Of a stretch of 15,198 nt of DNA, positions 6,095-13,433 are shown one piece after another. The DNA lies in the NCBI GenBank assembly GCA_002435545.1, contig DJNB01000077.1, positions 1 to 15,198 on the forward strand, given 5' to 3'. Position 1 is the stretch's first letter. Every line of letters starts with the position of its first letter. Made by a program: the position numbers and the translations under genes. The notes under the pieces are model-generated. The model did no database searches. It worked only from the letters and a program-made list of their open reading frames with translations, and was not told the DNA's origin. The DNA is from Lachnoclostridium sp. UBA6475 (GTDB lineage: Bacteria; Bacillota; Clostridia; Lachnospirales; Lachnospiraceae).

Positions 6095-8071
6095 AATATT
6101 GTCAATTTCAAGATAAATTTCATATTGATCCGGCGGGAGAACGTCAAGCCACATGGCAATATAATATACTGCATTTTCAAATGTTTTCATCGTCTGATAA
6201 GTGTCCTTAAAATCCACATACCAGGTCTTTTCTTTTCCATGAAAGATCACGGTCTGGATTGTGTGATCGACCTCGCGGACATAAAATACATCTTCGCGTC
6301 TGCGGTAGCGGATCGCCGAATCCGCAACATTTACTGCTGCCGTAAAATCCCATGCCGTCTCGCGTTCTTTTTCTGCCAGAACCGGACGTTTCAGATCTCC
6401 CAAAAGGTACTCTGTATTTTGCACAAGTGCCTTAGAAAGTGAGATCATATCCGGGCAGAACTCGTGAGCGCGGAAAAATCCCGGTTTCACATAATACTCA
6501 CTCAAAATCTCCTCGGTGTCAAAATCCACCTCGCGGATAAGTCCCAGATTTTCATCGATCTCAGGGACAAGGAATCCTGCCATAATGTACAGTCTCCGGT
6601 CTTCCTCGACATAGATCGCATTCGAGCGGATCTTTGACTTTGGACAGGCAATCCGCTTGTACAATTTTACCGTTTTTTCTTTCTCATTGATCTCATAAAA
6701 ACTAACATAACTTTTCTTGTCTTTATCAAAAAATTTGACCTTACGGCGTTTGTGCCAATGGTTGTCAAACACCATGATATAACGGATATCCGGATTGTCA
6801 TTTTGTTCCAGCTGCACTTCAAATACGGCGTGCTGCTGATAAAACCACGGCACTTCACCGATCGGAGTCAAAAGTTTTTCCGCCATCGGCGTGCCTTCCC
6901 AGAATCTCGGATCTGCCATCAGCCATTGGATTTCATCCGTACTCCAGTCAAATTTTGCAACCGAATGAATGTTTCGCATGGACACAAGCATCGAATCCTG
7001 CGCCGTATCGTAAGAAGCCGAATTGATGTGCGCCCAGTCCATCATATCCTGATACGTGTCATCAAAGATATCTCCCAGTTTTATTTTGTGTACGATTGCT
7101 CCCGTCGCACGGTCGATTTCCAGCACAAGGTCTTCGGAATGTCCTTCCAGACTGTTTCCTGCCGTCAGAATATTTCCTTCCGGCGTTTTTTCCTCTACCG
7201 TGTGGTGTGCGCCATTTTTCACAAAATATGTGCGTCCTACTCGTCCAAGATAATCCATATCGTACATTTGGATCGAATGCGGATTCGTAAAGGATGGCGC
7301 GGAAATATCCTGCTCCATAAAGAGGAACCGTCCTTTGGAAAGCGGAAAAATCCCATATCCTTTCGGTTTTCTGCGCAGATAATAACGGATCTTTCCCTCG
7401 CGGTCAAACACACAAGGTCTTATGTCGATCCCGCCCGCAATAAGGATATACGGAAAAGCCGACCGGGTATTGATCTTCGTTGGTTTTACCACATCTTTCA
7501 GGTCTTCCGGCAGTTCTTCCGTCTGCAGCATAAACGTGCGTGTATCGCACACTTCTTCCTGCTCGTCCAGCAATTCAATCTGTATTTTTGTCTCTCTTCC
7601 TGCATACAAGCCGAGGATCGGGATGCGGTGGCGTTTTTCTGCCGGAAACTCCGACACAAAATTCGTCTCTTCGACATCACCAAAAACGGTTGTACGCACG
7701 CGATAATCCGTAACGGTTGTAAACATCACAAGTGCTGTCAATGGTGCCTCATCAAATGGGTCGATCACTGCCAGCATATTTTTAAATGTGTATTTGTCAC
7801 TTCGTAACTGCAGTTCCAAAAACCAGTCTTTCGCCTGGGATGTCAAAGAGTACATTTTTTCCTCTTTCACATTCCCCTTGTAGTTAGTCTTGTCTAACCT
7901 ACTAAAAGTTACTTCGTATTCTATCGAACCATGCGTCACCCACTCTTTGGGACGCAGCGTAACAGAGCCACCCTCGCCGTGAAGAACCGTCTTTCTATTG
8001 GCATTTTTCTGAATCTTCCATTCTGCCTGACGCGCTTTCACTTCTTCTTTTAATCTGTCGGATATCCTCAT
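6056..8071 (-). CDS. assT: Arylsulfate sulfotransferase, no signal peptide
   Basis: A protein of 671 residues of the arylsulfotransferase (ASST, PF05935) family, which moves sulfate from a phenolic sulfate ester to another phenol by a sulfo-histidine intermediate on a six-bladed propeller. Catalytic positions known from the E. coli enzyme are visible: H289-H290 in GAHHTVEE, H348 in DWAHINS, R366 in SMRNIHS (the same 18-residue spacing as H356-R374 in E. coli) and H414 in QQHAVFEV, the expected sulfurylated histidine. The N-terminal 200 residues form the usual beta-rich domain. The N terminus is a charged helix (RISDRLKEEVKARQ) without a signal peptide, whereas E. coli AssT is periplasmic, so a cytoplasmic location is likely. 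AGGTGAG precedes the ATG and overlaps the cysC stop codon, so the two genes are translationally close. E. coli-type cysteine pairing was not checked. Confidence 0.87.
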   Translation of the reverse strand: MRISDRLKEEVKARQAEWKIQKNANRKTVLHGEGGSVTLRPKEWVTHGSIEYEVTFSRLDKTNYKGNVKEEKMYSLTSQAKDWFLELQLRSDKYTFKNMLAVIDPFDEAPLTALVMFTTVTDYRVRTTVFGDVEETNFVSEFPAEKRHRIPILGLYAGRETKIQIELLDEQEEVCDTRTFMLQTEELPEDLKDVVKPTKINTRSAFPYILIAGGIDIRPCVFDREGKIRYYLRRKPKGYGIFPLSKGRFLFMEQDISAPSFTNPHSIQMYDMDYLGRVGRTYFVKNGAHHTVEEKTPEGNILTAGNSLEGHSEDLVLEIDRATGAIVHKIKLGDIFDDTYQDMMDWAHINSASYDTAQDSMLVSMRNIHSVAKFDWSTDEIQWLMADPRFWEGTPMAEKLLTPIGEVPWFYQQHAVFEVQLEQNDNPDIRYIMVFDNHWHKRRKVKFFDKDKKSYVSFYEINEKEKTVKLYKRIACPKSKIRSNAIYVEEDRRLYIMAGFLVPEIDENLGLIREVDFDTEEILSEYYVKPGFFRAHEFCPDMISLSKALVQNTEYLLGDLKRPVLAEKERETAWDFTAAVNVADSAIRYRRREDVFYVREVDHTIQTVIFHGKEKTWYVDFKDTYQTMKTFENAVYYIAMWLDVLPPDQYEIYLEIDNILQNTGKKIVKQK

Positions 8072-8079
8072 TTTCTCAC

Positions 8080-8655
8080 CTACATCATAATGTAATCAAA
8101 AATCTGTTTTGCACATTCTGCTGCCGTATATTTTTTCGTATCTGCAATCAATTCCGGAGCCACCGGTTCTTCGTAACTCGAATCTTTTCCCGTAAAATTC
8201 TTGATCTGCTTTTTATACAATCCCTTAGGATCACGCTCCATACAAGTCTCCAGATTGGTATTCACATACACCTCGACAAAATTCCCCTCGCCGGCGCGCT
8301 CTCTCGCCACGCGGCGCATCTCACGAAACGGAGAAATAAAAGAAACCAGTGTAATGATTCCGGCATCCCGAAACAACGCCGCGATTTCTCCAATCCGGCG
8401 GATATTTTCATTCCGGTCTTCATCTGAAAATCCCAGATCTGAATTGATCCCACAGCGAATATTGTCACCGTCTAAAAGGTATACGGCTTTTCCCGCCTCA
8501 TTTAACATTTTTTCCAATTCTACAGCAATTGTCGATTTTCCGGAACCGGACAACCCCGTAAACCAGATGACCTTTCCCTGCTGCCCCAATACCCGGCATC
8601 GGTCCTCGTAAGATACTTTATTATCCTGCCAGATTACATTTTCGTTCTTCTTCAT
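8080..8655 (-). CDS. cysC: Adenylylsulfate (APS) kinase
   Basis: A protein of 191 residues, full length for the family. It phosphorylates APS with ATP to give PAPS, the activated sulfate donor. Walker A GLSGSGKS is at 34-41. LLDGDNIRCGINSDLGFS at 60-77 is the APS-binding signature, with C68 and I70 where His and Leu are more usual. SFISPFREMRR carries the serine that is phosphorylated in some homologues. The ATG at 8655 is preferred: it gives the usual KNENVIW start, and the promoter upstream puts the transcription start near 8713, so the TTG at 8709 would sit almost at the RNA end. An AAAGGA lies 12-13 bases upstream, slightly far. Its stop is 8 bases before assT, forming an operon. No ATP sulfurylase is in the window. 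Confidence 0.88.
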   Translation of the reverse strand: MKKNENVIWQDNKVSYEDRCRVLGQQGKVIWFTGLSGSGKSTIAVELEKMLNEAGKAVYLLDGDNIRCGINSDLGFSDEDRNENIRRIGEIAALFRDAGIITLVSFISPFREMRRVARERAGEGNFVEVYVNTNLETCMERDPKGLYKKQIKNFTGKDSSYEEPVAPELIADTKKYTAAECAKQIFDYIMM

Positions 8656-8719
8656 ATTTTGCTTTAATCCTTTAATTTTTATTATGGAATTTCTCCCGCA
8701 ATTCCACAACCATAAGTTT

Positions 8720-8748
8720 ATATTACAATTTTGTTACAAATTTGTCAA
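8720..8748 (-). promoter_or_regulatory. Sigma-A promoter of the cysC-assT operon
   Basis: TTGACA (8748-8743), 17 bases and TAATAT (8725-8720). The -35 box overlaps the stop codon of the membrane protein gene upstream (the TGA is bases 2-4 of TTGACA). The predicted start near 8713 gives a leader of about 57 bases. Confidence 0.85.
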
Positions 8749-9386
8749 TTTTTTTCTTCTTTTACTTCTCCCGTCTGCATATCATGCGACAGCGGATAGA
8801 TCACGCCATCGCTCATGACAACTCGTCCCAGATACTGCAGGTCGGTATAACTGTAATAAACAACCACGTCGCTCACCGGATAGTCTTTCGTATCGTATTT
8901 CTGCGCATACTGGTGGATCTGATGTCTTGCGATAAACGGATACAGCGGATTGCGGAATAAAACAATGCCGGCGGCAAGAGCCACGATGATCCCCAGTCCG
9001 CAGAACAAAATACGCAGGCTGATATGGCGGTCTTTGCGAAATGACATGCGCACAAGCAAACCTGCTGCAATTCCGATCAGCAAAAACAAAAGCACTGCCG
9101 GCAGGATTTTCACGATAATTTCTATTTTGGAAGTATCCACATACCCAAGGCCATCCTGTGGATCCTCGATAATCTGAAATACGATGGACGTCAGTGCCGT
9201 CGTCCCAAGCAGTATAAAACTCCATTTTTTCAGGGCGGCTGCCGCCAGAAGTCCGATAATCGGCAAAACGACTACGATCTGCGGAAGATCATAATACATA
9301 TAAAACTGCATATATTCCCACAATGCCGCAATGGAAAAAATTACCAGAAACAGCACATTCATAATTTTCTTAAACCGTTCTTTCAC
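8745..9386 (-). CDS. Unrecognised five-helix membrane protein with outside C-terminal domain
   Basis: A protein of 213 residues that I do not assign to a family. Hydrophobic segments lie at about 9-27, 35-52, 56-72, 90-111 and 123-143. The N terminus is basic (KERFKK), so it should be inside, and with five helices the last 70 residues should be outside the cell. That tail is rich in Tyr and Asp (VVVYYSYTDLQYLGRV) with predicted beta character, and ends with a charged EVKEEKN. The start is GTG at 9386, preceded by AAAGGA with 10 bases spacing. It is the first gene after its own promoter. The downstream cysC promoter overlaps its stop codon, so it is not clearly part of the sulfur operon, although read-through is possible. 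Confidence 0.7.
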   Translation of the reverse strand: MKERFKKIMNVLFLVIFSIAALWEYMQFYMYYDLPQIVVVLPIIGLLAAAALKKWSFILLGTTALTSIVFQIIEDPQDGLGYVDTSKIEIIVKILPAVLLFLLIGIAAGLLVRMSFRKDRHISLRILFCGLGIIVALAAGIVLFRNPLYPFIARHQIHQYAQKYDTKDYPVSDVVVYYSYTDLQYLGRVVMSDGVIYPLSHDMQTGEVKEEKN

Positions 9387-9423
9387 TCTTTAAAATTCCT
9401 TTCTTTCGTTCTCTATGAATCCT

Positions 9424-9453
9424 ATTATACACTATCTGACAGTGTTTGTGCAA
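9424..9453 (-). promoter_or_regulatory. Sigma-A promoter of the membrane protein gene, with dyad
   Basis: TTGCAC (9453-9448), an 18-base spacer and a perfect TATAAT (9429-9424). The spacer holds a short dyad, ACACT and AGTGT arms separated by 7 bases (9429-9445), that touches the -10 box and could be an operator. Confidence 0.75.
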
Positions 9454-9456
9454 GCG

Positions 9457-9476
9457 AAAAAGCCCCGAAGCGCTTT
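9457..9476 (-). terminator. Intrinsic terminator after the HipA-like kinase gene
   Basis: On the minus strand AAAGCGC and GGGCTTT (one mismatch) close a UUCG tetraloop with a C-G pair, followed by further T residues. It sits 9 bases after the kinase stop codon and just before the next promoter, separating the two transcription units. Confidence 0.78.
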
Positions 9477-9485
9477 GTGTATTTC

Positions 9486-10358
9486 TTATCGGTTGTTTTG
9501 TGCCGGTTCTTGTATAAGATGCCGGTTTCTCTCCTGGATGATCTGCTTATAAAAAGTTTTTCTTATTGAAGAAATTTCTTCCACGTTATCAATGAATTCA
9601 CATATCTGCGGCATCTTTATTCTAATGACCGGTGCCAACTCTAATAAAGCTTTATTGCATTCCTGATTTTGTCCGGATGTCAAAAATTCGGCATAATTGA
9701 TCTTTTGATCATGTATCTTCAATGCGGAATTTGGAAAGACAAAGGTGCGTGCTTTCATTTCTTCTTCATTCTGCAAAAAAAACTGCATTTTTTCATCGGA
9801 AGCCTGCGGGAAAAGACAAGACCCGCAATCGTAAACAGGCGCCAGTTTTGCAAAACTTTTTCTGTCGGTCAGATATCCCCAGTTTCCATTGTGCCGGTCG
9901 AAGTTTCCCAATAACCCGTCCACGATGAACATTTTCCAAAAATATTCTTTTACTTCCTGTGGTTCAAAAAGCTGCTGCTCTTCCATGGTATCCAATACAG
10001 CCTGTAATTCTGTTCCATATCCACTGTTCTCTGATTCAATACATCCGTTTTTTAACATAGCAAATGATTGAAGCACAAGAGGTGATTCAGAAGGGCAGAA
10101 GTCTTTGCACGCCACTACCATTTTTCCATGATAACCTGCCAAAAAAGTTTCCTGTGCATCTATTCCAAGTATTCGAAAAATACTGCTGCCAATATGTTCG
10201 CTGATGCAACTGTTTGTATAGTGAATATCCAAGTTTTCTTTCGATGTGGGGAATTTAATCATATATTCTTCGTTATTGTAAATAATGCACTTTTTCTTTC
10301 CATTCGCCCCATCATAAGTCTTAAACGGATTTTCTTTCGCATTTGTCAGATCGATCAC
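9486..10358 (-). CDS. HipA-like protein kinase (CtkA/HipA-type)
   Basis: A protein of 290 residues with the HipA-type Ser/Thr kinase core. A nucleotide-binding N lobe carries GANGKKK at 17-23 and a likely ATP lysine K35 in YMIKFP. The catalytic loop is NFDRHNGNWG with D154 and N159, and the metal-binding APVYDCGSCL has D177. The spacings D154/N159/D177 equal those of E. coli HipA D309/N314/D332, so it should be active. HipA proteins act as toxins by phosphorylating tRNA synthetases or other targets; the target here is unknown. It lacks the separate HipA N1 domain, being shorter than HipA (about 440 residues) and close to compact HipA-like kinases. Two GTG codons compete as start (10367 and 10358); the second has AGGA at 10 bases, the first at only 1, so 10358 is chosen. 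The small gene upstream ends 12 bases before it. Confidence 0.8.
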   Translation of the reverse strand: MIDLTNAKENPFKTYDGANGKKKCIIYNNEEYMIKFPTSKENLDIHYTNSCISEHIGSSIFRILGIDAQETFLAGYHGKMVVACKDFCPSESPLVLQSFAMLKNGCIESENSGYGTELQAVLDTMEEQQLFEPQEVKEYFWKMFIVDGLLGNFDRHNGNWGYLTDRKSFAKLAPVYDCGSCLFPQASDEKMQFFLQNEEEMKARTFVFPNSALKIHDQKINYAEFLTSGQNQECNKALLELAPVIRIKMPQICEFIDNVEEISSIRKTFYKQIIQERNRHLIQEPAQNNR

Positions 10359-10370
10359 AAATATCACATC

Positions 10371-10571
10371 CTATTCTTTCGATAATCCCAAATATTTTTC
10401 CCTCAAATACCATGCCTGTGAAGACGGAATCTCTCCATCTACTTCCGCACTGTTAATGGATCCGTATAATTCACACCACCATATATCACTGTCCGGATCT
10501 TTTTTCAGTTCATCCAGATCATGCTGCAGATACGGCGGCAGATTGCATTCCATATAATTAACCTCTTTCAT
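10371..10571 (-). CDS. Small acidic protein, candidate partner of the HipA-like kinase
   Basis: A protein of about 66 residues, rich in Asp, Glu and Tyr, with a recognisable WWCELYGSINSAEVDG segment followed by SSQAWYLREKYL. I know of no named domain, and it shows no helix-turn-helix, unlike HipB antitoxins. It lies directly upstream of the kinase on the same strand in a tight operon, with the order typical of antitoxin then toxin, so a role as inhibitor or substrate of the kinase is a reasonable inference. The ATG at 10571 has GGAGG 5 bases upstream. The ATG at 10553 (starting MECNLPPYLQ) has AGAGG at 8 bases and is nearly as good. A TTG at 10586 is less likely. Confidence 0.65.
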   Translation of the reverse strand: MKEVNYMECNLPPYLQHDLDELKKDPDSDIWWCELYGSINSAEVDGEIPSSQAWYLREKYLGLSKE

Positions 10572-10610
10572 GATCTCCTCCAGCAACTCTCCTCTTGATA
10601 TTATGACTAT

Positions 10611-10639
10611 AATCTATCACAAAAAGCACCTCTGTACAA
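10611..10639 (-). promoter_or_regulatory. Probable promoter of the small protein and kinase operon
   Basis: TTGTAC (10639-10634), 17 bases and TAGATT (10616-10611) lie 40 bases before the small gene, in the gap after spmB. The match is moderate; a TATAGT a few bases further downstream would need an overlong spacer. Confidence 0.42.
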
Positions 10640-10663
10640 TACTTTTTTTGCGAAATTGGACTT

Positions 10664-11185
10664 TCACACCCCGACCAGCAGCGTCGATACGACAATCCCG
10701 ACCAGCGTCGCAAACAGCGCACCGGCAAGAGTATATCTTGTCTTTGTCACCTTCGCCGTCATAAAATACACACTCATTGTGTAGAAAATCGTCTCTGAGC
10801 AGCTCATCAGCACCGACGCCAGCACTCCCAGGCGGCTGTCCGGTCCAAACTGTTTGTAAATATCGAGGAGAAGGCTTGTCGCCGCCGAAGAAGAAAACAT
10901 TTTTACGGTCACAAGCGGCACCAGTTCCGAGGGAAAATGAAGCCGCTCGGTCAGCGGCGCGATCACAGATGCGACATATCCCAGTGTACCGGATTCCCTT
11001 AAAATTCCAATGGCGATCATAAGGCCGATGAGTGTCGGAAGAATCTTGTAAACGGTCTTAAAACCATCCACGGCGCCTTCGATAAATGCGTCAAAAATAT
11101 CGACTTTCTGCAGCAGTCCATAACCGGTCACCAGGATCAAAACAAGCGGGATCATACTGTCGGAAAGATAATACATAAATCTCAT
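10664..11185 (-). CDS. spmB: Spore maturation protein B
   Basis: A protein of 173 residues, normal length for SpmB, with the nucleoside-recognition (Gate) type membrane fold. Characteristic segments are SDSMIPLVLILVTGYGL near the start, IEGAVDGFKTVYKILPTLIGLM, and the conserved MFSSSAATSLLLDIY and LMSCSETIFYT blocks. In Bacillus subtilis SpmA and SpmB act in the mother cell and are needed for spore core dehydration. The ATG at 11185 overlaps the spmA stop codon as ATGA and has AGGAGG 6 bases upstream, so translation is coupled. An earlier ATG at 11215 adds ten charged residues with no need and is rejected. No clear terminator follows; the kinase operon promoter begins about 25 bases later. 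Confidence 0.93.
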   Translation of the reverse strand: MRFMYYLSDSMIPLVLILVTGYGLLQKVDIFDAFIEGAVDGFKTVYKILPTLIGLMIAIGILRESGTLGYVASVIAPLTERLHFPSELVPLVTVKMFSSSAATSLLLDIYKQFGPDSRLGVLASVLMSCSETIFYTMSVYFMTAKVTKTRYTLAGALFATLVGIVVSTLLVGV

Positions 11186-11793
11186 GCCTTTCCTCCTTCC
11201 CGCCGTTTGGCGCATTTTCTCGCAATCACCGAAAACAATACGCCGGCAGCCGTTGAAAACAGGGTTGCCACCAGTCCCATTCCAAGGATCGCCGTCGGTG
11301 ACACCGATCCATACTGGCTGCGGTACGCAATAATATTGACCGGGATGAGCTGCAGCGACGAAATGTTAATGATAAGAAACGTACACATATCCGTACTTGC
11401 GACATTTCCCGTCTCGCCATTTTCTTTCTGCCACTCGCGGAGTGCCGCCATCGCTTTCAAGCCATACGGGGTCGCCGCCCAGCCAAGCCCCAGCACATTG
11501 GCGATGATATTGGCTGCAATGTACTCATTTGCCTCGTGTTCCCGCGGGATATCCGGAAATAAAAAACGTAAAACCGGTCTGAGCGCCCTTGTCATGGCAT
11601 CGATCAAACCGGCTTTTTTCGCCACATTCATGATTCCTGTCCACATCGACATGACCCCAAGCATCGTGATACAGAGCATCACTGCCTCTTTCGACGAATC
11701 GATGGCTGCCGTGCCGACATTTCCAATTTTCCCCTGAAAGGCAGCGACGGCGATCCCAATCACAATCATCGCTCCCCACAATTTATTAAGCAT
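11182..11793 (-). CDS. spmA: Spore maturation protein A
   Basis: A protein of 203 residues, with typical SpmA features: a Gate-type membrane domain with MLGVMSMWTGIMNVAKKAGL at about 44-63, FPDIPREHEANEYIAANIIAN, and the conserved NVLGLGWAATPYGLKAM block. It ends in a basic tail (KCAKRREGGKA) inside the cell. It works with SpmB in spore core dehydration, and its presence implies an endospore-forming lineage. The ATG at 11793 has AGAGGG 7 bases upstream. It is the first gene of a two-gene operon with a sigma-E-like promoter. Confidence 0.93.
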   Translation of the reverse strand: MLNKLWGAMIVIGIAVAAFQGKIGNVGTAAIDSSKEAVMLCITMLGVMSMWTGIMNVAKKAGLIDAMTRALRPVLRFLFPDIPREHEANEYIAANIIANVLGLGWAATPYGLKAMAALREWQKENGETGNVASTDMCTFLIINISSLQLIPVNIIAYRSQYGSVSPTAILGMGLVATLFSTAAGVLFSVIARKCAKRREGGKA

Positions 11794-11821
11794 GCAATTT
11801 CCCTCTGCTGCACATTTTTAC

Positions 11822-11850
11822 ATTATACGCCGAACGCAGGGAAAATATGC
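11822..11850 (-). promoter_or_regulatory. Sigma-E-like sporulation promoter of spmAB
   Basis: GCATATT (11850-11844), 14 bases and CGTATAAT (11829-11822) resemble the Bacillus sigma-E pattern (xxATATT and CATACAAT-like, 13-15 bases apart). In B. subtilis spmAB belongs to a sigma-E-dependent operon, which supports the reading. No sigma-A -35 box stands at the right distance from TATAAT. The -35 lies 4 bases after the stop codon of the upstream gene. Confidence 0.55.
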
Positions 11851-11853
11851 GGC

Positions 11854-13278
11854 TTAAGAGCACCGGTACAAATCCTCCAGCGTAAGGAGAACTACCTTAT
11901 TATCTTCGAGTGAATCAAACCATTCCGTGAATCCGGACATGGAAAATAACACATATTTCTCAATATGATATTTTAGTTTGATCTGATTTCCCCGGCGTAG
12001 GAGTGTTTCATATACCTTCTTATCGATCTTTTCATTTTTAAATTTGCACTCGCCTAAAACTACTTTCTTTTCCGGTTCGGATAAGCCTACCACATCAATA
12101 TCCGCTGACTGCGAACACTTCTTTCCCTCTGCATTTGTAACAGCCTCCGTTCCCCACCAGACACCAACATTGGTAATAAAGCATCCAAATTTTCCCAGAA
12201 CTCCTTCTTTAAGCGTATAATATCTGCACATTTCTTCAAATACCGCTCCCATAAACGAATGAAGCTCCGGTTTTACGACCTTATTGTAATACATTTCCCC
12301 TTGCCCGATCTCAATTACGCTCGTCGCCTTTGGGATAAATTCATACCAAAACTTAAACATAAAATCCTTTAAAACATATTGTGTCTTTTTCTTATTTTTT
12401 TCTTCTGTAATACATTTTCTCTTTTGTACCAGACCTACATTTATCAATTTCTCCAACGAATACAAAACCGCAGGTGAGGTTTCGCCAAGTTTTGTTGCTA
12501 TTTCATTTACTGTATTTTTCCCATAGGCAATCTGCTCAATGATATTATTCACTAACGATATGTCTGAAAACTCCTGCGTCAGCAAGTTTCTTGTCTCATC
12601 ATATAAATATCCATCCGTTTTAAAAAATAATCTTACAATATTTTCATCGAGGCTTTTGCACGGATCTATCATCGAAAGATATTTTGCCACACCACCTGTA
12701 ATCCCATAACAGACTGCCTTGTCCCTGGCGCAATATTCCGGGATAAATTTGGCAGCATCCAGATAATCAAACGGCTCTAATTTAATCTGCGAATCTCTTC
12801 TTCCAAACAGTGGACTCTTTTCGCTTAATACCTTGTTTTCCATAAAACTCAGAGCAGAACCGCATAAGATGATTTTTATATTTGTATCCTTCCATGAAGT
12901 GTCCATATATTTTTGTAAAACCGATAAAAGGGCTTCGTCCTTCTCTGCCCAGTACGGCAGTTCATCAATTACCAGCAGCACTTTTTCCTGCCGCACATTT
13001 TTCCCAATAAAATCAAAAACTGCATCCGGCGAAGGAAATGACAGCTCAATGTCGTCATGAAAGAAAAAGGACGCGGCCTGTCTGGAGAAAAGTTCGAGAT
13101 TTCTTTCTTTTCCCACTTTCGTTGCCGTATAAAAAATGACCTTTTTCTGCTTTATAAATTCGGTGATCAACGTTGATTTACCAATGCGCCGGCGGCCATA
13201 GATAACCATCATACTGCATCCATCTTTATTGTAAAACTCCTGCAGAGATTGTAATTCCCTCTCTCTTCCAATAAACAT
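11854..13278 (-). CDS. ATPase_2 / DUF234 family ATPase with nuclease-like C terminus
   Basis: A protein of 474 residues. FIGRERELQSL starts an archaeal-type ATPase_2 domain: Walker A GRRRIGKS at 28-35, Walker B VLLVIDELPYW with D105-E106, and SPLFGRR as a possible arginine finger. A winged-helix segment lies at about 242-286 (VNEIATKLGETSPAVLYSLEKL). The C-terminal DUF234 part holds D393/D395 and E410-C411-K412, matching a PD-(D/E)XK-like nuclease core. The family is common in bacteria and archaea without a settled role; defence or mobile-element functions have been suggested for such ATPase-nuclease fusions (inference). The ATG at 13278 has AAGGGGG at 7 bases; the ATG two codons earlier is too close to that site. 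It is of a different family from the two AAA/nuclease genes at 1507-5098 but has the same general logic. Confidence 0.83.
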   Translation of the reverse strand: MFIGRERELQSLQEFYNKDGCSMMVIYGRRRIGKSTLITEFIKQKKVIFYTATKVGKERNLELFSRQAASFFFHDDIELSFPSPDAVFDFIGKNVRQEKVLLVIDELPYWAEKDEALLSVLQKYMDTSWKDTNIKIILCGSALSFMENKVLSEKSPLFGRRDSQIKLEPFDYLDAAKFIPEYCARDKAVCYGITGGVAKYLSMIDPCKSLDENIVRLFFKTDGYLYDETRNLLTQEFSDISLVNNIIEQIAYGKNTVNEIATKLGETSPAVLYSLEKLINVGLVQKRKCITEEKNKKKTQYVLKDFMFKFWYEFIPKATSVIEIGQGEMYYNKVVKPELHSFMGAVFEEMCRYYTLKEGVLGKFGCFITNVGVWWGTEAVTNAEGKKCSQSADIDVVGLSEPEKKVVLGECKFKNEKIDKKVYETLLRRGNQIKLKYHIEKYVLFSMSGFTEWFDSLEDNKVVLLTLEDLYRCS

Positions 13279-13290
13279 GTCCATTCCCCC

Positions 13291-13350
13291 TTTTATTAAA
13301 AGCAATTTAACTAAAATAAATTTTAATAAAATTATTTTTAATAAAAATAA
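13291..13350. repeat. Four imperfect 15-bp AT-rich tandem repeats
   Basis: Units begin at 13291, 13306, 13321 and 13336, each 15 bases, with approximate consensus TTTTAATAAAATNAA. They fill most of the leader of the ATPase_2/DUF234 gene, ending 12 bases before its start codon. A weak promoter (TTGCTA at 13372-13367, 17 bases, TATTTT at 13349-13344, minus strand) would place the first unit over its -10 box and the rest in the 5' leader. Because the unit is a multiple of three, the minus-strand frame stays open across it. Confidence 0.75.
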
Positions 13351-13433
13351 CACATTTTTTCAAATTTAGCAACCCTGTTTTATCAAAAACGTCGTATTTT
13401 ACGTGATACAGAGCAGCAATCCCTCTCACCCTG

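Noticed and set aside
6752..7807. Plus-strand open frame of 351 codons
   Set aside because: It lies antisense inside the sulfotransferase gene, has a composition rich in His, Arg and Phe typical of a shadow frame, and has no ribosome site.
8656..8709. TTG at 8709 as start of cysC
   Set aside because: The near-consensus promoter at 8720-8748 would place transcription start about 4 bases upstream of it, and the ATG at 8655 gives the usual family N terminus.
11186..11215. Longer SpmB starting at 11215
   Set aside because: The extra residues are inside the spmA tail, and ATGA overlap with AGGAGG marks 11185 as the start.
13291..13350. CRISPR-like array
   Set aside because: Units are 15 bases with no spacers and no cas genes nearby; it is a simple tandem repeat.
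13279..13353. Hydrophobic N-terminal extension of the ATPase_2/DUF234 protein
   Set aside because: It would start at a GTG without ribosome site and is encoded by the 15-bp repeats; the ATG at 13278 has AAGGGGG and gives the family start.
13384..13410. Possible terminator after the small membrane proteins
   Set aside because: TATCA and TGATA can pair, but the stem is only 5 bp with an 18-base loop; too weak to call.
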